The translations under genes were made by a program, and so were the position numbers. Shown here piece after piece: positions 6,406-13,575 of a stretch of 20,642 nt of DNA (its first letter is position 1; each line of letters begins with the position of its first letter). The DNA is taken from assembly GCA_900544225.1 (NCBI GenBank), contig UQUD01000030.1:1-20642 (forward strand), in the 5' to 3' direction. Source of the stretch: an uncultured Collinsella sp. (lineage in GTDB: Bacteria > Actinomycetota > Coriobacteriia > Coriobacteriales > Coriobacteriaceae). The notes under the pieces were generated by a model, which was not told the DNA's origin, did not search any database, and saw nothing but the letters and a program-made list of their open reading frames with translations.

Positions 6406-8622
6406 TTACTTGTCGGTGCCTAGCTTGTGCGGTTTGTAGGCGAGGGCGCTAACGAGTGCATCGGCAGCGGATTTGACAGCCGCCGGCTGCGGATCGTTAA
6501 CGTGATCCTCGGGATGCACGGGCAGGTCCTTCTTGACGGCATCGTGGATGAGCTTAAGGTACTCGGTCACACCCGCGTTCGAGAGGTGCGTGCCATCGCC
6601 ATCGAACAGATCATTGCGGTTGGCACTATATCCGTACCAGTCGATAACGCGTACATTTTTGTAGCGCGTGGCGGCGTTGGCGATAGCCTGGTTCGTGGAC
6701 CCGACCCACGGCTGCGGGCTACGCGTGTTTACAAATACGACAATACGCTGCTCGCCGGCGTCGGCCATGATCGCATCGACCTGGGCGTCCGTTACCAAAC
6801 CGTTGGTGCCCAGGGCAAAGACCACGATCTTGCCGGCAAGGTTCTGCTGGATATAGCCCTCAAATGTCGCGCGGCCCGCATCAAACTGACGCCCCTTTTC
6901 GGCATCGATATGGCTGTGCGGGAATACACCGTCAAAGGAATCAACGGCGCGCAGCGACACGGAGTCACCGATCATCAACAGGTCGTAGGAGCCATCGGGG
7001 AAGCCGTCGTTGTCCTTGTCGGTGTCGTCGGCCGCCTGCTGGTCGGTGGGTGCGGTGTTTTTGGCTTCCTTGTTTAGGATTTCGGCGCCCTCGCCGCTCA
7101 GCGCGGATGTGTCGGGCACAAAGACCAGGCCGCCCAGCGCCACAACGAGCACGACGCAGCAAGTGGCGCACACGGGAATATGCGCGCGCACCCAGCCGGC
7201 GGGCGTGGTGGTGCCATCGCGGAATTCGGCGACGGTGCGGCCGAAGGCACCCTTCCTAAACGGCGTTTCGATAAAGCGATAGGAGCACTCGGCTACGGCG
7301 ACCACCACAAGTACCTGCAAGATGTACTGCCACCAGGGCGTATCGCTGATGTTGGCGACCGGGTTCATAAGCAGCAGCAGCGGATAGTGCCACAGATAGA
7401 TACTGTACGAGCGCTTGCCAACCCACACGAGCGGCTCGGCGGACAGCGCGCGGGCAACCATTCCCTGGGGCTGCACGCAGGCCGCGATGACCATGAGCGT
7501 GAGGATGGAGCATAACAGCGTGCCGCCGCGATACTGAAACGCGGTGTAGCCGTTGGTGAGCGCGACCATGGCGGCAAGGCCAACCAGACCCACGACGCCC
7601 AACACATCGATGGATGCGGGCGAGGACCAAAAGCGCACGAGGGCGCTCGGCTGTGCCGGGGTGGTATCGGCTGATTCGTCGGCGTTCTTGCCAGGCTTGT
7701 CCTCGGCGTTCTTGCCATGCTTGGCGGCGCCAGCCAGGCGATTGAGTCCCAAACGATGAGCGAGACGCACCGGCGCCAGGTCGCGATCGGGGATAAAGGC
7801 CATCCAGGCACCCAGCAGCAGCGAGAACACGCGGGTGTCGGTGCCGTAGTACACGCGGCTGGGGTCGGCGGCAGGGTTGTAAAGCACCATCATTGCGAGG
7901 GCGGATGCCGCGGCAAGGCCCAGAACCACGCGGCGCGTGTTGGGCTTGCTCACATGCATGGATACCATGGCAAACAGCAGTGGCGGCCAAATCAGGTAGA
8001 ACTGTTCCTCGATGGCAAGCGACCAAAAGTGCGTGAGCGGCGAGGGGTCGCCCAGAGCATTGAAGTACGAGACGTTTTGGGCAATCTGCCACCAGTTGTT
8101 GAAGAACAACAGCGACGGCAGGATGTCGGGGCGCATCTTGGTGAGCATCACGTGGTTAAAGATGGTGCACAGCGCGCAGGTCACGAACACTACCGTTACC
8201 ACGGCGGGGACCAGGCGACGGATGCGGCGAATCCAGAAGCTCTTGAGGTCGATGCGGCCGGTCTTAGCGACTTCGTTGAGCAGCAAGCGCGTGATCAGAT
8301 AGCCCGAAAGCACAAAGAAGATCGTGACGCCGAGCAGGCCGCCCTGAGCCCACGTGAGGTTGAGGTGATAGAGCACCACTGCGACGACGGCAAGCGTGCG
8401 CAGGCCGTCGAGGGCGGGGATATAGCGAGATTTGGGGCGCGTGGGCGCCTGTTCTTTTGCGGCGCTGTTGGTGCGGTCACCCTTGTTGGCGGGCACGCGA
8501 TGAGAGTCTGCGGCGCGGCGCGGCTCGGTGGCTTGTCGGTTAGCGCGCGAACGTTCGTGTGGCGCTCGTTGATCGCTCGCGTGGCGTGAGCTGCGCGAGC
8601 TCGATCGCGGGAATTGTTCCAT
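6406..8622 (-). CDS. OafA-type membrane acyltransferase with C-terminal SGNH domain
   Basis: A 738-residue protein with four parts. Residues 1-66 are a basic, low-complexity cytoplasmic tail. Residues 67-455 are an acyltransferase_3 domain with about ten membrane helices, opening YIPALDGLRTLAVVAVVLYH (67-86) and containing SLAIEEQFYLIWP (201-213) and IYLWHYPLLL (408-417). Residues 483-502 form one further helix. An acidic linker and an SGNH hydrolase-like domain from about 545 complete it, with GDS (552-554), GTNG (605-608) and the DGTHLS Asp/His pair (676-681). The family moves acetyl or other acyl groups across the membrane onto surface or cell-wall glycans such as peptidoglycan or O-antigen-like polymers. 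Length and both catalytic regions match full OafA/OatA-like proteins. A Lys/Ala/Asp-rich loop (300-325) interrupts the membrane domain. No strong ribosome site precedes the ATG. Substrate unknown. Confidence 0.9.
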   Translation of the reverse strand: MEQFPRSSSRSSRHASDQRAPHERSRANRQATEPRRAADSHRVPANKGDRTNSAAKEQAPTRPKSRYIPALDGLRTLAVVAVVLYHLNLTWAQGGLLGVTIFFVLSGYLITRLLLNEVAKTGRIDLKSFWIRRIRRLVPAVVTVVFVTCALCTIFNHVMLTKMRPDILPSLLFFNNWWQIAQNVSYFNALGDPSPLTHFWSLAIEEQFYLIWPPLLFAMVSMHVSKPNTRRVVLGLAAASALAMMVLYNPAADPSRVYYGTDTRVFSLLLGAWMAFIPDRDLAPVRLAHRLGLNRLAGAAKHGKNAEDKPGKNADESADTTPAQPSALVRFWSSPASIDVLGVVGLVGLAAMVALTNGYTAFQYRGGTLLCSILTLMVIAACVQPQGMVARALSAEPLVWVGKRSYSIYLWHYPLLLLMNPVANISDTPWWQYILQVLVVVAVAECSYRFIETPFRKGAFGRTVAEFRDGTTTPAGWVRAHIPVCATCCVVLVVALGGLVFVPDTSALSGEGAEILNKEAKNTAPTDQQAADDTDKDNDGFPDGSYDLLMIGDSVSLRAVDSFDGVFPHSHIDAEKGRQFDAGRATFEGYIQQNLAGKIVVFALGTNGLVTDAQVDAIMADAGEQRIVVFVNTRSPQPWVGSTNQAIANAATRYKNVRVIDWYGYSANRNDLFDGDGTHLSNAGVTEYLKLIHDAVKKDLPVHPEDHVNDPQPAAVKSAADALVSALAYKPHKLGTDK

Positions 8623-8661
8623 ACAACATCATCCAATGACGAGAATAATCAGCACATATTC

Positions 8662-8667
8662 ATTGTA
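8662..8667 (-). promoter_or_regulatory. Candidate -10 element for the acyltransferase gene
   Basis: On the minus strand TACAAT sits about 40 bp upstream of the acyltransferase start. No good -35 is visible 16-18 bp further upstream, so the call is tentative. Confidence 0.3.
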
Positions 8668-8715
8668 GCTGCCTGCTCCTGTGAATGCTTGCTGCTGGCG
8701 CAACCTCAAGGGCGC

Positions 8716-8745
8716 GTTCACATCAAAGTGAACTAAAGTTATAGA
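8716..8745 (+). promoter_or_regulatory. Promoter with palindromic operator for the ribokinase operon
   Basis: TTCACA (8717-8722) and TATAGA (8740-8745) are separated by 17 bp. The inverted repeat GTTCAC-N6-GTGAAC (8716-8733) covers the -35 and half of the spacer, which would place a bound repressor directly over the polymerase site. The palindrome does not resemble the LacI-type site of classic ribose operons. The regulator is not encoded nearby. Confidence 0.6.
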
Positions 8746-8808
8746 GGCGCGAGAGCGCACGATTGACGGCCAACGGCGGGTGCAGAGCCCGCGGACGAGG
8801 AGGTTTCC

Positions 8809-9804
8809 ATGGCAGATCGCGGCATCGTTGCGGTGTTCGGCAGCATGAACATGGACCTTTCGGTGGCGTGCGAGCGCATGCCGCGTGCGGGCGAGACCGT
8901 TGGCGGCAGCGGGTTTATCACCAACGCCGGCGGCAAAGGCGCCAACCAGACCGTAGCTGCTGCGCGCATGGGCGCGCACGCGCATATGATCGGCGCGGTC
9001 GGCTGCGACGCATTTGGCACGTCGCTCGTGGCGGGGCTCCAAGAAGCCGGCGTGGACTGTGTCTTTGTAGCGCGTCGCGATGACGTGGAGACGGGAACGG
9101 CGACCATCATTCGCTGCGAGGGCGACAACCGCATCGTGCTGTCACCGGGCGCCAACCATGCGCTCGCGGGCGAGGACGTTGCTCACGCGCTGAGACGTCT
9201 GGTGGCCGATGAGCTCGACGGCGACGCCAGCGAGATTGCCCCAGCTGCCGGAAGCGTCTTTATCGCCCAGGGCGAATGTGACCTTGTGGCGACTGCCGAG
9301 GCGCTTGTTTGCGCTCACGAGCTGGGGTTCTATACGGTCTTTAATCCAGCGCCTGCCTGCGAGTTGCCTGCGGAGGCCTGGCCTGCGGTCGACCTGGTCT
9401 GTCCCAACGAGACTGAATGCCAGGTGCTGACGGGCATCTTGCCCGCGGATGATGCGAGCTGCGTCGCGGCGCTCAATGCCTTGCTCGCCAAGGGTGCCGG
9501 CGCCGCGGTCATCACGCTGGGCGGCGCCGGCTCGGTTACGCTCGGTGATGACGGCGAGCTGCTGCGCATGCCGGCACTTTCGAACACGGTAGTCGATACC
9601 ACGGCCGCCGGCGATACGTTTATCGGCGCGTTGGCGGCGGCTCGCCTAGAGGGCTTGCCACTCTTTGAGTGCATGGCCACGGGTGCTCGCGCCTCGGCAG
9701 TGACGGTGTCGCGCCTGGGCGCTCAGCAGTCGATTCCCACGCGTGCCGAAGTTGAGCGCGTGTTTGATTTAGACGATTTAGTACAAGACGGAGAAGCGGA
9801 GTAG
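8809..9804 (+). CDS. rbsK: Ribokinase (PfkB family)
   Basis: A 331-residue PfkB-family sugar kinase. The N-terminus VFGSMNMDLSV and GGKGANQTVAAARMG (41-55) match the ribokinase substrate-binding region, and DTTAAGDTFIGALA (263-276) is PfkB signature 2 with catalytic Asp269 and the anion-hole Ala-Ala-Gly. NPAPA (179-183) and PNETE (199-203) are also ribokinase-like. It would phosphorylate D-ribose to ribose 5-phosphate in the cytoplasm. The start is fixed by GAGGAGG at 8797-8803. The nucleoside hydrolase starts 4 bp after the stop, so ribose freed from nucleosides is the likely substrate. A related deoxyribose or nucleoside kinase specificity remains possible. The C-terminus is extended by an acidic tail. 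Confidence 0.88.
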   Translation: MADRGIVAVFGSMNMDLSVACERMPRAGETVGGSGFITNAGGKGANQTVAAARMGAHAHMIGAVGCDAFGTSLVAGLQEAGVDCVFVARRDDVETGTATIIRCEGDNRIVLSPGANHALAGEDVAHALRRLVADELDGDASEIAPAAGSVFIAQGECDLVATAEALVCAHELGFYTVFNPAPACELPAEAWPAVDLVCPNETECQVLTGILPADDASCVAALNALLAKGAGAAVITLGGAGSVTLGDDGELLRMPALSNTVVDTTAAGDTFIGALAAARLEGLPLFECMATGARASAVTVSRLGAQQSIPTRAEVERVFDLDDLVQDGEAE

Positions 9805-9808
9805 AACA

Positions 9809-10783
9809 ATGGCAATTAAGAAGCTGATCCTTGATCTGGATATGGGTGTGGACGATGCGATGGCGCTTGCCTATGCCATCGCGAGCCCCGAGGTGGAGCT
9901 CGTCGGCATTACCACGTGCTTTGGCAACGTGCGCGTCGACCAGTCGGCGCATAACTGCTTGGCGGTGCTCGACCTGTTGGGTCGTCCCGAGGTGCCGGTG
10001 TACCTGGGTGCCGACCGTCCTCTGCAGGCGACTGAGCCCTATACGCCGCCGGCGTCCACCGCGCTCATTCACGGCAAGAACGGCATCGGCGGCGCGAGCG
10101 TGCCGGCGTCGCCCTACGAGCCGGTGGGGGCGACGTCTGCCGACGGTAACGCTGCGGTCGATTATCTGATCGATGCCGCGCGCACCTATGGTCCCGATCT
10201 GGTCTACGTAGCGACCGGCCCGCTCTCCAACCTGGCGCTTGCCCTGGAGCGCGATGCGGCAGCGGTGATGTCTATCGGCCGCGTGGTGGTTATGGGCGGC
10301 GCCCTGACCGTGCCCGGCAACGTGAGTGCGGGCGCCGAGGCCAACATGGCAAGTGATCCCGAGGCGGCCGACGCCGTGCTGCGTTCGGGCCGCAAGCTCA
10401 CTATGGTGGGTTTGGATGTGACGCATCGCGTGGTGCTCACGCGTCGCGACATTGCCGGCTGGACGGGCTCGGGCACCATGGCCGGTTGCGCGTTTGCGAG
10501 CATGGTGGAGCACTATATTGGCTCGTACGAGATGAACGCCCCCTACCTTGGTGGCTGCGCGCTGCACGATCCGCTTGCCGTCGCCGTGGCGATTGACCCC
10601 ACGCTCGTGGGCGCGCTCGGCTGTAACCTGCGCGTCGACCTGCTCGGCGAGTATCGCGGCCGCACCATCTGCGATGAGCGCCGTGTGGCCGACCCCGACA
10701 AGAGCGCACTCGTGGCGCTGACTGTTGACGCTCCGCGCTTCCTGTCCGAGTTCAAGACGCGCATGGCCCGTGTCCTTGGCTAA
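9809..10783 (+). CDS. Inosine/uridine-preferring nucleoside hydrolase
   Basis: A 324-residue IUNH-family enzyme that splits ribonucleosides into base and ribose using a bound Ca2+. Visible family features are the N-terminal Asp cluster DLDMGVDDAMAL (9-20; usually DTDPGxDDAxAL, so Thr and Pro are replaced), the IHGKNGIGG loop (87-95), EANMASDPEAA (177-187) and the C-terminal ALHDPLAV with His253 and Asp254. The three Ca2+-binding Asp positions (9, 15/16 and 254) are all present, so activity is expected. It sits 4 bp after the ribokinase stop, with GGAG inside the end of that gene as ribosome site. Together the two genes form a nucleoside-salvage route that feeds ribose 5-phosphate to central metabolism. 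Which nucleoside it prefers cannot be read from the sequence. Confidence 0.9.
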   Translation: MAIKKLILDLDMGVDDAMALAYAIASPEVELVGITTCFGNVRVDQSAHNCLAVLDLLGRPEVPVYLGADRPLQATEPYTPPASTALIHGKNGIGGASVPASPYEPVGATSADGNAAVDYLIDAARTYGPDLVYVATGPLSNLALALERDAAAVMSIGRVVVMGGALTVPGNVSAGAEANMASDPEAADAVLRSGRKLTMVGLDVTHRVVLTRRDIAGWTGSGTMAGCAFASMVEHYIGSYEMNAPYLGGCALHDPLAVAVAIDPTLVGALGCNLRVDLLGEYRGRTICDERRVADPDKSALVALTVDAPRFLSEFKTRMARVLG

Positions 10784-10792
10784 GTTGTCTTT

Positions 10793-10821
10793 TTGGATGG
10801 GGCTTTTTTGACTGGTATGAT
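10793..10821 (+). promoter_or_regulatory. luxS promoter
   Basis: TTGGAT (10793-10798), a 17-bp spacer and TATGAT (10816-10821), with TG at 10813-10814 making an extended -10. Transcription would start near 10828, giving a leader of about 58 nt before luxS. Confidence 0.6.
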
Positions 10822-10855
10822 TGGTGCGACCATTCGAACCAGCTAAAAGAGCCCC
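10799..10855. repeat. Long inverted repeat over the luxS promoter
   Basis: GGGGCTTTTTTGACTGGT (10799-10816) pairs with ACCAGCTAAAAGAGCCCC (10838-10855) over 18 positions with two G-T pairs and one mismatch; the loop is 21 nt. The left arm fills the spacer between -35 and -10. As RNA read from upstream it could end the nucleoside hydrolase transcript, but no T-run follows. As DNA it could be a regulator site. Confidence 0.6.
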
Positions 10856-10885
10856 GTCCCAAATTGACTACCGAGAGGATCTGCC

Positions 10886-11374
10886 ATGGAGCGCATCGCC
10901 AGCTTTTCTGTTGATCATCTGCTGCTTGAGCCCGGCGTGTATGTGAGCCGCATCGACCGCGATCCGGCGACCGGCGCCGCCGTCACCACGTTTGACCTGC
11001 GCCTGACCACGCCCAACAAGGAGCCGGTCATGAACACCGCCGAGTGCCACACCATCGAGCACCTGGGCGCGACGTTCCTCCGCAATCATGCCGAGTGGTC
11101 GAGCCGCATTGTCTACTTTGGCCCCATGGGCTGCCGCACGGGCTTTTACCTCGTCGTTTTTGGTGAGCTGACGAGCGAGGAGATTCTGCCGCTCGTGCGT
11201 GAGCTGTTCGAGTTTGTCGCCGGCTTTGAGGGCGATGTCCCCGGTGCCGCTCCCGAGGAGTGCGGTAACTACCTGGACCAGAACCTTCCCATGGCAAACT
11301 GGCTCGCGCGCCGCTACCTCGACCGCGACCTGGCCGATATCGACGAGAAGCACCTGCACTATCAGCAGGCGTAA
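10886..11374 (+). CDS. luxS: S-ribosylhomocysteine lyase (autoinducer-2 synthase)
   Basis: A 162-residue LuxS of normal length. It cleaves S-ribosylhomocysteine to homocysteine and DPD, the precursor of autoinducer-2, in the activated methyl cycle. The metal site HTIEH (55-59, His55/His59 with catalytic Glu58) and Cys126 (in EECGNYLDQNLP) are intact, as is the catalytic Cys83 in GPMGCRTGFY. The start at ATG 10886 has GAGAGG at 10872-10877. It has its own promoter and terminator, so it is monocistronic; no pfs or cystathionine genes are adjacent. Confidence 0.97.
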   Translation: MERIASFSVDHLLLEPGVYVSRIDRDPATGAAVTTFDLRLTTPNKEPVMNTAECHTIEHLGATFLRNHAEWSSRIVYFGPMGCRTGFYLVVFGELTSEEILPLVRELFEFVAGFEGDVPGAAPEECGNYLDQNLPMANWLARRYLDRDLADIDEKHLHYQQA

Positions 11375-11405
11375 GGCCCCTCGCAGGAATAGTGTTTGTA
11401 CTAGA

Positions 11406-11435
11406 AGCGCTCCCGCTCTTGCGGGGGTGCTTTTT
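11406..11435 (+). terminator. luxS terminator
   Basis: AGCGCTCCCGC (11406-11416), loop TCTT, then GCGGGGGTGCT forming a stem with two G-T wobble pairs, followed by a T-run to 11435. It lies about 32 bp after the luxS stop. Confidence 0.9.
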
Positions 11436-11464
11436 CATACCGAGTGCTCAAAACAGGACGAGTT

Positions 11465-11510
11465 TGTTCTAGAATGTTCATACTGTCACACAAACGAACA
11501 GGAGCGAACA
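11465..11510 (+). repeat. TGTTC / GAACA repeat pairs in the DUF4867 leader
   Basis: TGTTC occurs at 11465-11469 and 11475-11479 (10 bp apart), and its reverse complement GAACA at 11496-11500 and 11506-11510 (also 10 bp apart). The AGGAG ribosome site (11500-11504) lies between the two GAACA copies and could be masked if they pair with the TGTTC copies. TAGAAT at 11470-11475 is a possible -10 element in the same stretch. Confidence 0.4.
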
Positions 11511-12154
11511 TGCATATCTACTCTGTCTCTGATCCCGAGTTCAAGTCCTATGGCAACGTTTGGGATAACGTTCCGTCCGAGCTTACGTCGCCCGTGCTCG
11601 AGGCGCTTTCCGCTACGCCCATCCCCGAGGGCAGCAAGTACGTAGCAAGCGCGCCGGAGCTCGAGGGCGTCAAGGATGCCGATAAGCTGGGCTTTCTCAT
11701 GTTTGGCGGTCGTCCCTTCCAGCTCGGCTGGTGCAACGGCCACAACACGCAGCTCAACTGCTTGGAGTACCACCGCGCGAGCGAGTTCAACCTGGGTGCA
11801 CGCGACTTTATCCTGCTCGTGGCACATCGCTGGGAGATCGAGGACGGCAAGCTCGATACCGCGTGCGTCAAGGCGTTCCGCGTGCCGGCGGGCAAGGTCG
11901 TCGAGGTTTTCAACACCACGCTCCACTACACGCCGTGCATGGTCGACGACGGTGGCTTCCAGGTGATGGTGGCGCTGCCCGCTGGCACCAATGGTCCGCG
12001 CCCCGAGGCCGCGGCCGACATGCCCGCGGCCGGTGACAGCTACTGCTACTGGAAGGCAGACAAGTGGGTTCTCTGCCACGCCGACAGCCCCAAGGCTGCC
12101 GAGGGCGGCTACGTAGGCCTCATCGGCAAGAACCTCGATATCGCCTGCGACTAG
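11510..12154 (+). CDS. DUF4867 family protein
   Basis: A 214-residue soluble protein matching, from memory, the DUF4867 family of Firmicutes and Actinobacteria: opening MHIYSVSDPEFKSYG, a central CNGHNTQLNCLEYHRASE segment, DFILLVAHRWEIEDGKLDT, VKAFRVPAGKVVEVF, and a TTLHYTPC segment. The His, Glu and Gly placement and the many beta strands suggest a cupin-like metal-binding fold of the ureidoglycolate lyase type, but no reaction is established; family members often sit near sugar-metabolism genes. An in-frame ATG at 11444 lacks a ribosome site and covers the promoter region, so 11510, with AGGAG at 11500-11504, is chosen. Its last 17 codons and downstream DNA are duplicated at 13526, beyond the ATPase gene. 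Confidence 0.75.
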   Translation: MHIYSVSDPEFKSYGNVWDNVPSELTSPVLEALSATPIPEGSKYVASAPELEGVKDADKLGFLMFGGRPFQLGWCNGHNTQLNCLEYHRASEFNLGARDFILLVAHRWEIEDGKLDTACVKAFRVPAGKVVEVFNTTLHYTPCMVDDGGFQVMVALPAGTNGPRPEAAADMPAAGDSYCYWKADKWVLCHADSPKAAEGGYVGLIGKNLDIACD

Positions 12155-12225
12155 AATCTTCCGTCTCAATCTGTAACATCTAGCGGGCTAAATCGTCTCT
12201 ACCTGTTACAGATTTAGACAAACTG
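12104..12225 (+). repeat. Left copy of a ~122-bp direct repeat flanking the ATPase gene
   Basis: Bases 12104-12225 match 13526-13647 at a constant offset of 1422 bp with five mismatches by my hand alignment; the first 110 bp have only two. The copy includes the end of the DUF4867 coding sequence and its TAG, then the first long hairpin. A second block, 12284-12346, matches 13625-13687 with one mismatch at an offset of 1341 bp. Confidence 0.85.
12163..12219. repeat. Intergenic hairpin unit 1
   Basis: GTCTCAATCTGTAACA (12163-12178) pairs with TGTTACAGATTTAGAC (12204-12219) with one mismatch around a 25-nt loop. It is the first of three related hairpins (unit 2 at 12245, unit 3 at 13584). Confidence 0.85.
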
Positions 12226-12244
12226 TAGGGGACAGACCGAACAA

Positions 12245-12299
12245 TCTCAATCTGTAACACCAAGCCCGGTTTTGGCGGCCCAACTGTTACAGATCGAGA
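12245..12299. repeat. Intergenic hairpin unit 2
   Basis: TCTCAATCTGTAACA (12245-12259) pairs with TGTTACAGATCGAGA (12285-12299) with one A-C mismatch. The arms are those of unit 1, about 81 bp downstream, but the loop differs and is GC-rich. The 81-bp period accounts for the offset change between the two ATPase-flanking copies. Confidence 0.85.
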
Positions 12300-12313
12300 C
12301 AAACCGCCCCCAA

Positions 12314-12346
12314 CCACCACAAAGGTGCCTGTCCCCTTTGTGGTGG
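12314..12346. repeat. Second-type hairpin (CCACCACAAAGG), left copy
   Basis: CCACCACAAAGG (12314-12325) and CCTTTGTGGTGG (12335-12346) form a perfect 12-bp stem with a 9-nt loop, ending 4 bp before the ATPase stop codon on the minus strand. It recurs at 13658. It may serve as transcript end for the two convergent genes, although no clear T-run follows on either strand. Confidence 0.8.
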
Positions 12347-12350
12347 CTGC

Positions 12351-13457
12351 CTAGAGTTGGCTGCGCAGATAGTCAGCCATATATGGTACGGCGAAACGCA
12401 CGTAACCGCGGCGCGCCTGTTCGATTACGCCGGCGTCGATGAGGCGCCGGCGATACTTTTGTGCGTAGTCCGGTGTGACTGACATGCGCTTCGCAACATC
12501 AGAAATGCGAGACACGGCGGCTTCGTCATCAGTCATTGCGTCGAGAAACGCGACGTCTTGGTCCGATAGCGCGGCGAGTGTCGTTTCGCACACATCGTTT
12601 TCGAAATCGACCTTTGACGCTTCGATTGCTCCGTCGACTTGCTCTGGCGTTACGTGTTCTCCTGCCTGGCAACGATTGGCGATGTTGTAGCCGATGAGCT
12701 GCAGCATGTAGGGCGAGCCCTGAGTTGCGCGAGCGGCGTCCAGCCGAAGATCGCCTGGAATATCAAGGTCGAGCTCTTCGAAAGCTCGCTGATAGTAGGC
12801 ATCCACATCTCCAACTGAAAGCGGTTCGAGCGTGACCTTGCGTGCGCGGTTGAGAAATGTCAGTACGCGGTCGTTGAGTGTCGCGGAGACTGCTCCCGGG
12901 AGGCCCGCCATGACGAGCGCGACGTTGAGCCCCTCGCCGACCAGCTCTTGATAGGCGGTGACGAGCTGTCTGATCTCGGGTGAATTGGCCTGGAGCTCAT
13001 CGATGAGGATGAGGATGCCGTGTCCCTGCTCGGTCAGCTTGCGCGCCAGCTGCGTGAGCTTGAACTGGAAGCTTTTGGTTTCCTGCACATCGCGCGTGAA
13101 CTCAAGGCCGGCTGAGAAGCCGAAGACGCTCAGGCTGCCGCCCGCAAGTTTGGGGAGACGATGCTTGTTGGCGTAGGGCTCGCCCGCTTCCTGGATCTTC
13201 TCAACAATGCGCTCGAGCATATCCTCGGAGGCTACGGTGGGCGTGGCGACAACAAAGCCGAGCTTGCGTGCGCGATCGGCAAGTTCCCACAGCAGAACCG
13301 TTTTGCCGCTGCCTCGCTGGCCGAGCATGAGCATGGCTCGGTCTCGATTGCCCGGCTCCTGCTCAAGGCCGGAGATGAATGTCGAAATCACGCTCCCGCG
13401 CCCCACCAGATAGGACGGGCGATTTCCAAATGAGGGGGAGAAGATGGTTTCAGTCAT
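12351..13457 (-). CDS. Orphan AAA+ ATPase with C-terminal winged-helix domain
   Basis: A 368-residue protein of the AAA_16 / ORC-like ATP-binding class. Residues 46-53 (GQRGSGKT) are Walker A, 148-154 (ILILIDE) are Walker B, LVMAGLPG (181-188) is sensor-1-like, and GSPYMLQLIG (247-256) is the helical-lid segment. Residues 300-368 look like a winged helix (VSRISDVAKRMSVTPDYAQKYRRRLIDAGVIEQ), suggesting DNA binding. Such proteins occur as orphans and near mobile or defence loci; the role here is unknown. Both sides carry direct-repeat copies of the DUF4867 gene end, the orientation opposes its neighbours, and third codon positions look less GC-biased, all hinting at acquisition. GGAAAGGAG just before ATG is a strong ribosome site, and TTGACT / AAAAAT (minus strand, 13504-13509 / 13481-13486, 17 bp apart) is a possible promoter. 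Confidence 0.85.
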   Translation of the reverse strand: MTETIFSPSFGNRPSYLVGRGSVISTFISGLEQEPGNRDRAMLMLGQRGSGKTVLLWELADRARKLGFVVATPTVASEDMLERIVEKIQEAGEPYANKHRLPKLAGGSLSVFGFSAGLEFTRDVQETKSFQFKLTQLARKLTEQGHGILILIDELQANSPEIRQLVTAYQELVGEGLNVALVMAGLPGAVSATLNDRVLTFLNRARKVTLEPLSVGDVDAYYQRAFEELDLDIPGDLRLDAARATQGSPYMLQLIGYNIANRCQAGEHVTPEQVDGAIEASKVDFENDVCETTLAALSDQDVAFLDAMTDDEAAVSRISDVAKRMSVTPDYAQKYRRRLIDAGVIEQARRGYVRFAVPYMADYLRSQL

Positions 13458-13463
13458 GAGTCT

Positions 13464-13503
13464 CCTTTCCTTTTTTTCCTATTTTTTCCTTTTTTTCCTA
13501 TTC
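13464..13503 (-). repeat. Period-19 A/G-rich tandem repeat in front of the ATPase start
   Basis: On the minus strand the unit AATAGGAAAAAAAGGAAAA occurs twice in a row, the second copy running into GGAGACTC and the ATG. Each copy has a run of seven A residues. The tract covers the ribosome site and probably the spacer and -10 of the promoter. Confidence 0.85.
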
Positions 13504-13516
13504 AGTCAAATATCCC

Positions 13517-13575
13517 GCCGGCGAAGGCGGCTACGTAGGCCTCATCGGCAAGAACCTCGATATCGCCTGCGACTA
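13517..13575 (+). pseudogene. Remnant of the 3' end of a DUF4867 gene
   Basis: The + frame encodes Pro-Ala-Gly-Glu-Gly-Gly-Tyr-Val-Gly-Leu-Ile-Gly-Lys-Asn and ends Asp-Ile-Ala-Cys-Asp-stop (TAG 13573-13575), the same ending as the intact gene at 12154. Homology fades upstream of 13517, where the ATPase leader begins. It is either a duplicated gene end made during insertion or a second gene copy eroded to its tail. Confidence 0.8.

Noticed and set aside
10831..10845. tRNA-like GGTTCGAAT on the minus strand near luxS
   Set aside because: The flanking bases do not form a T-stem and no acceptor, D or anticodon arms are found around it.
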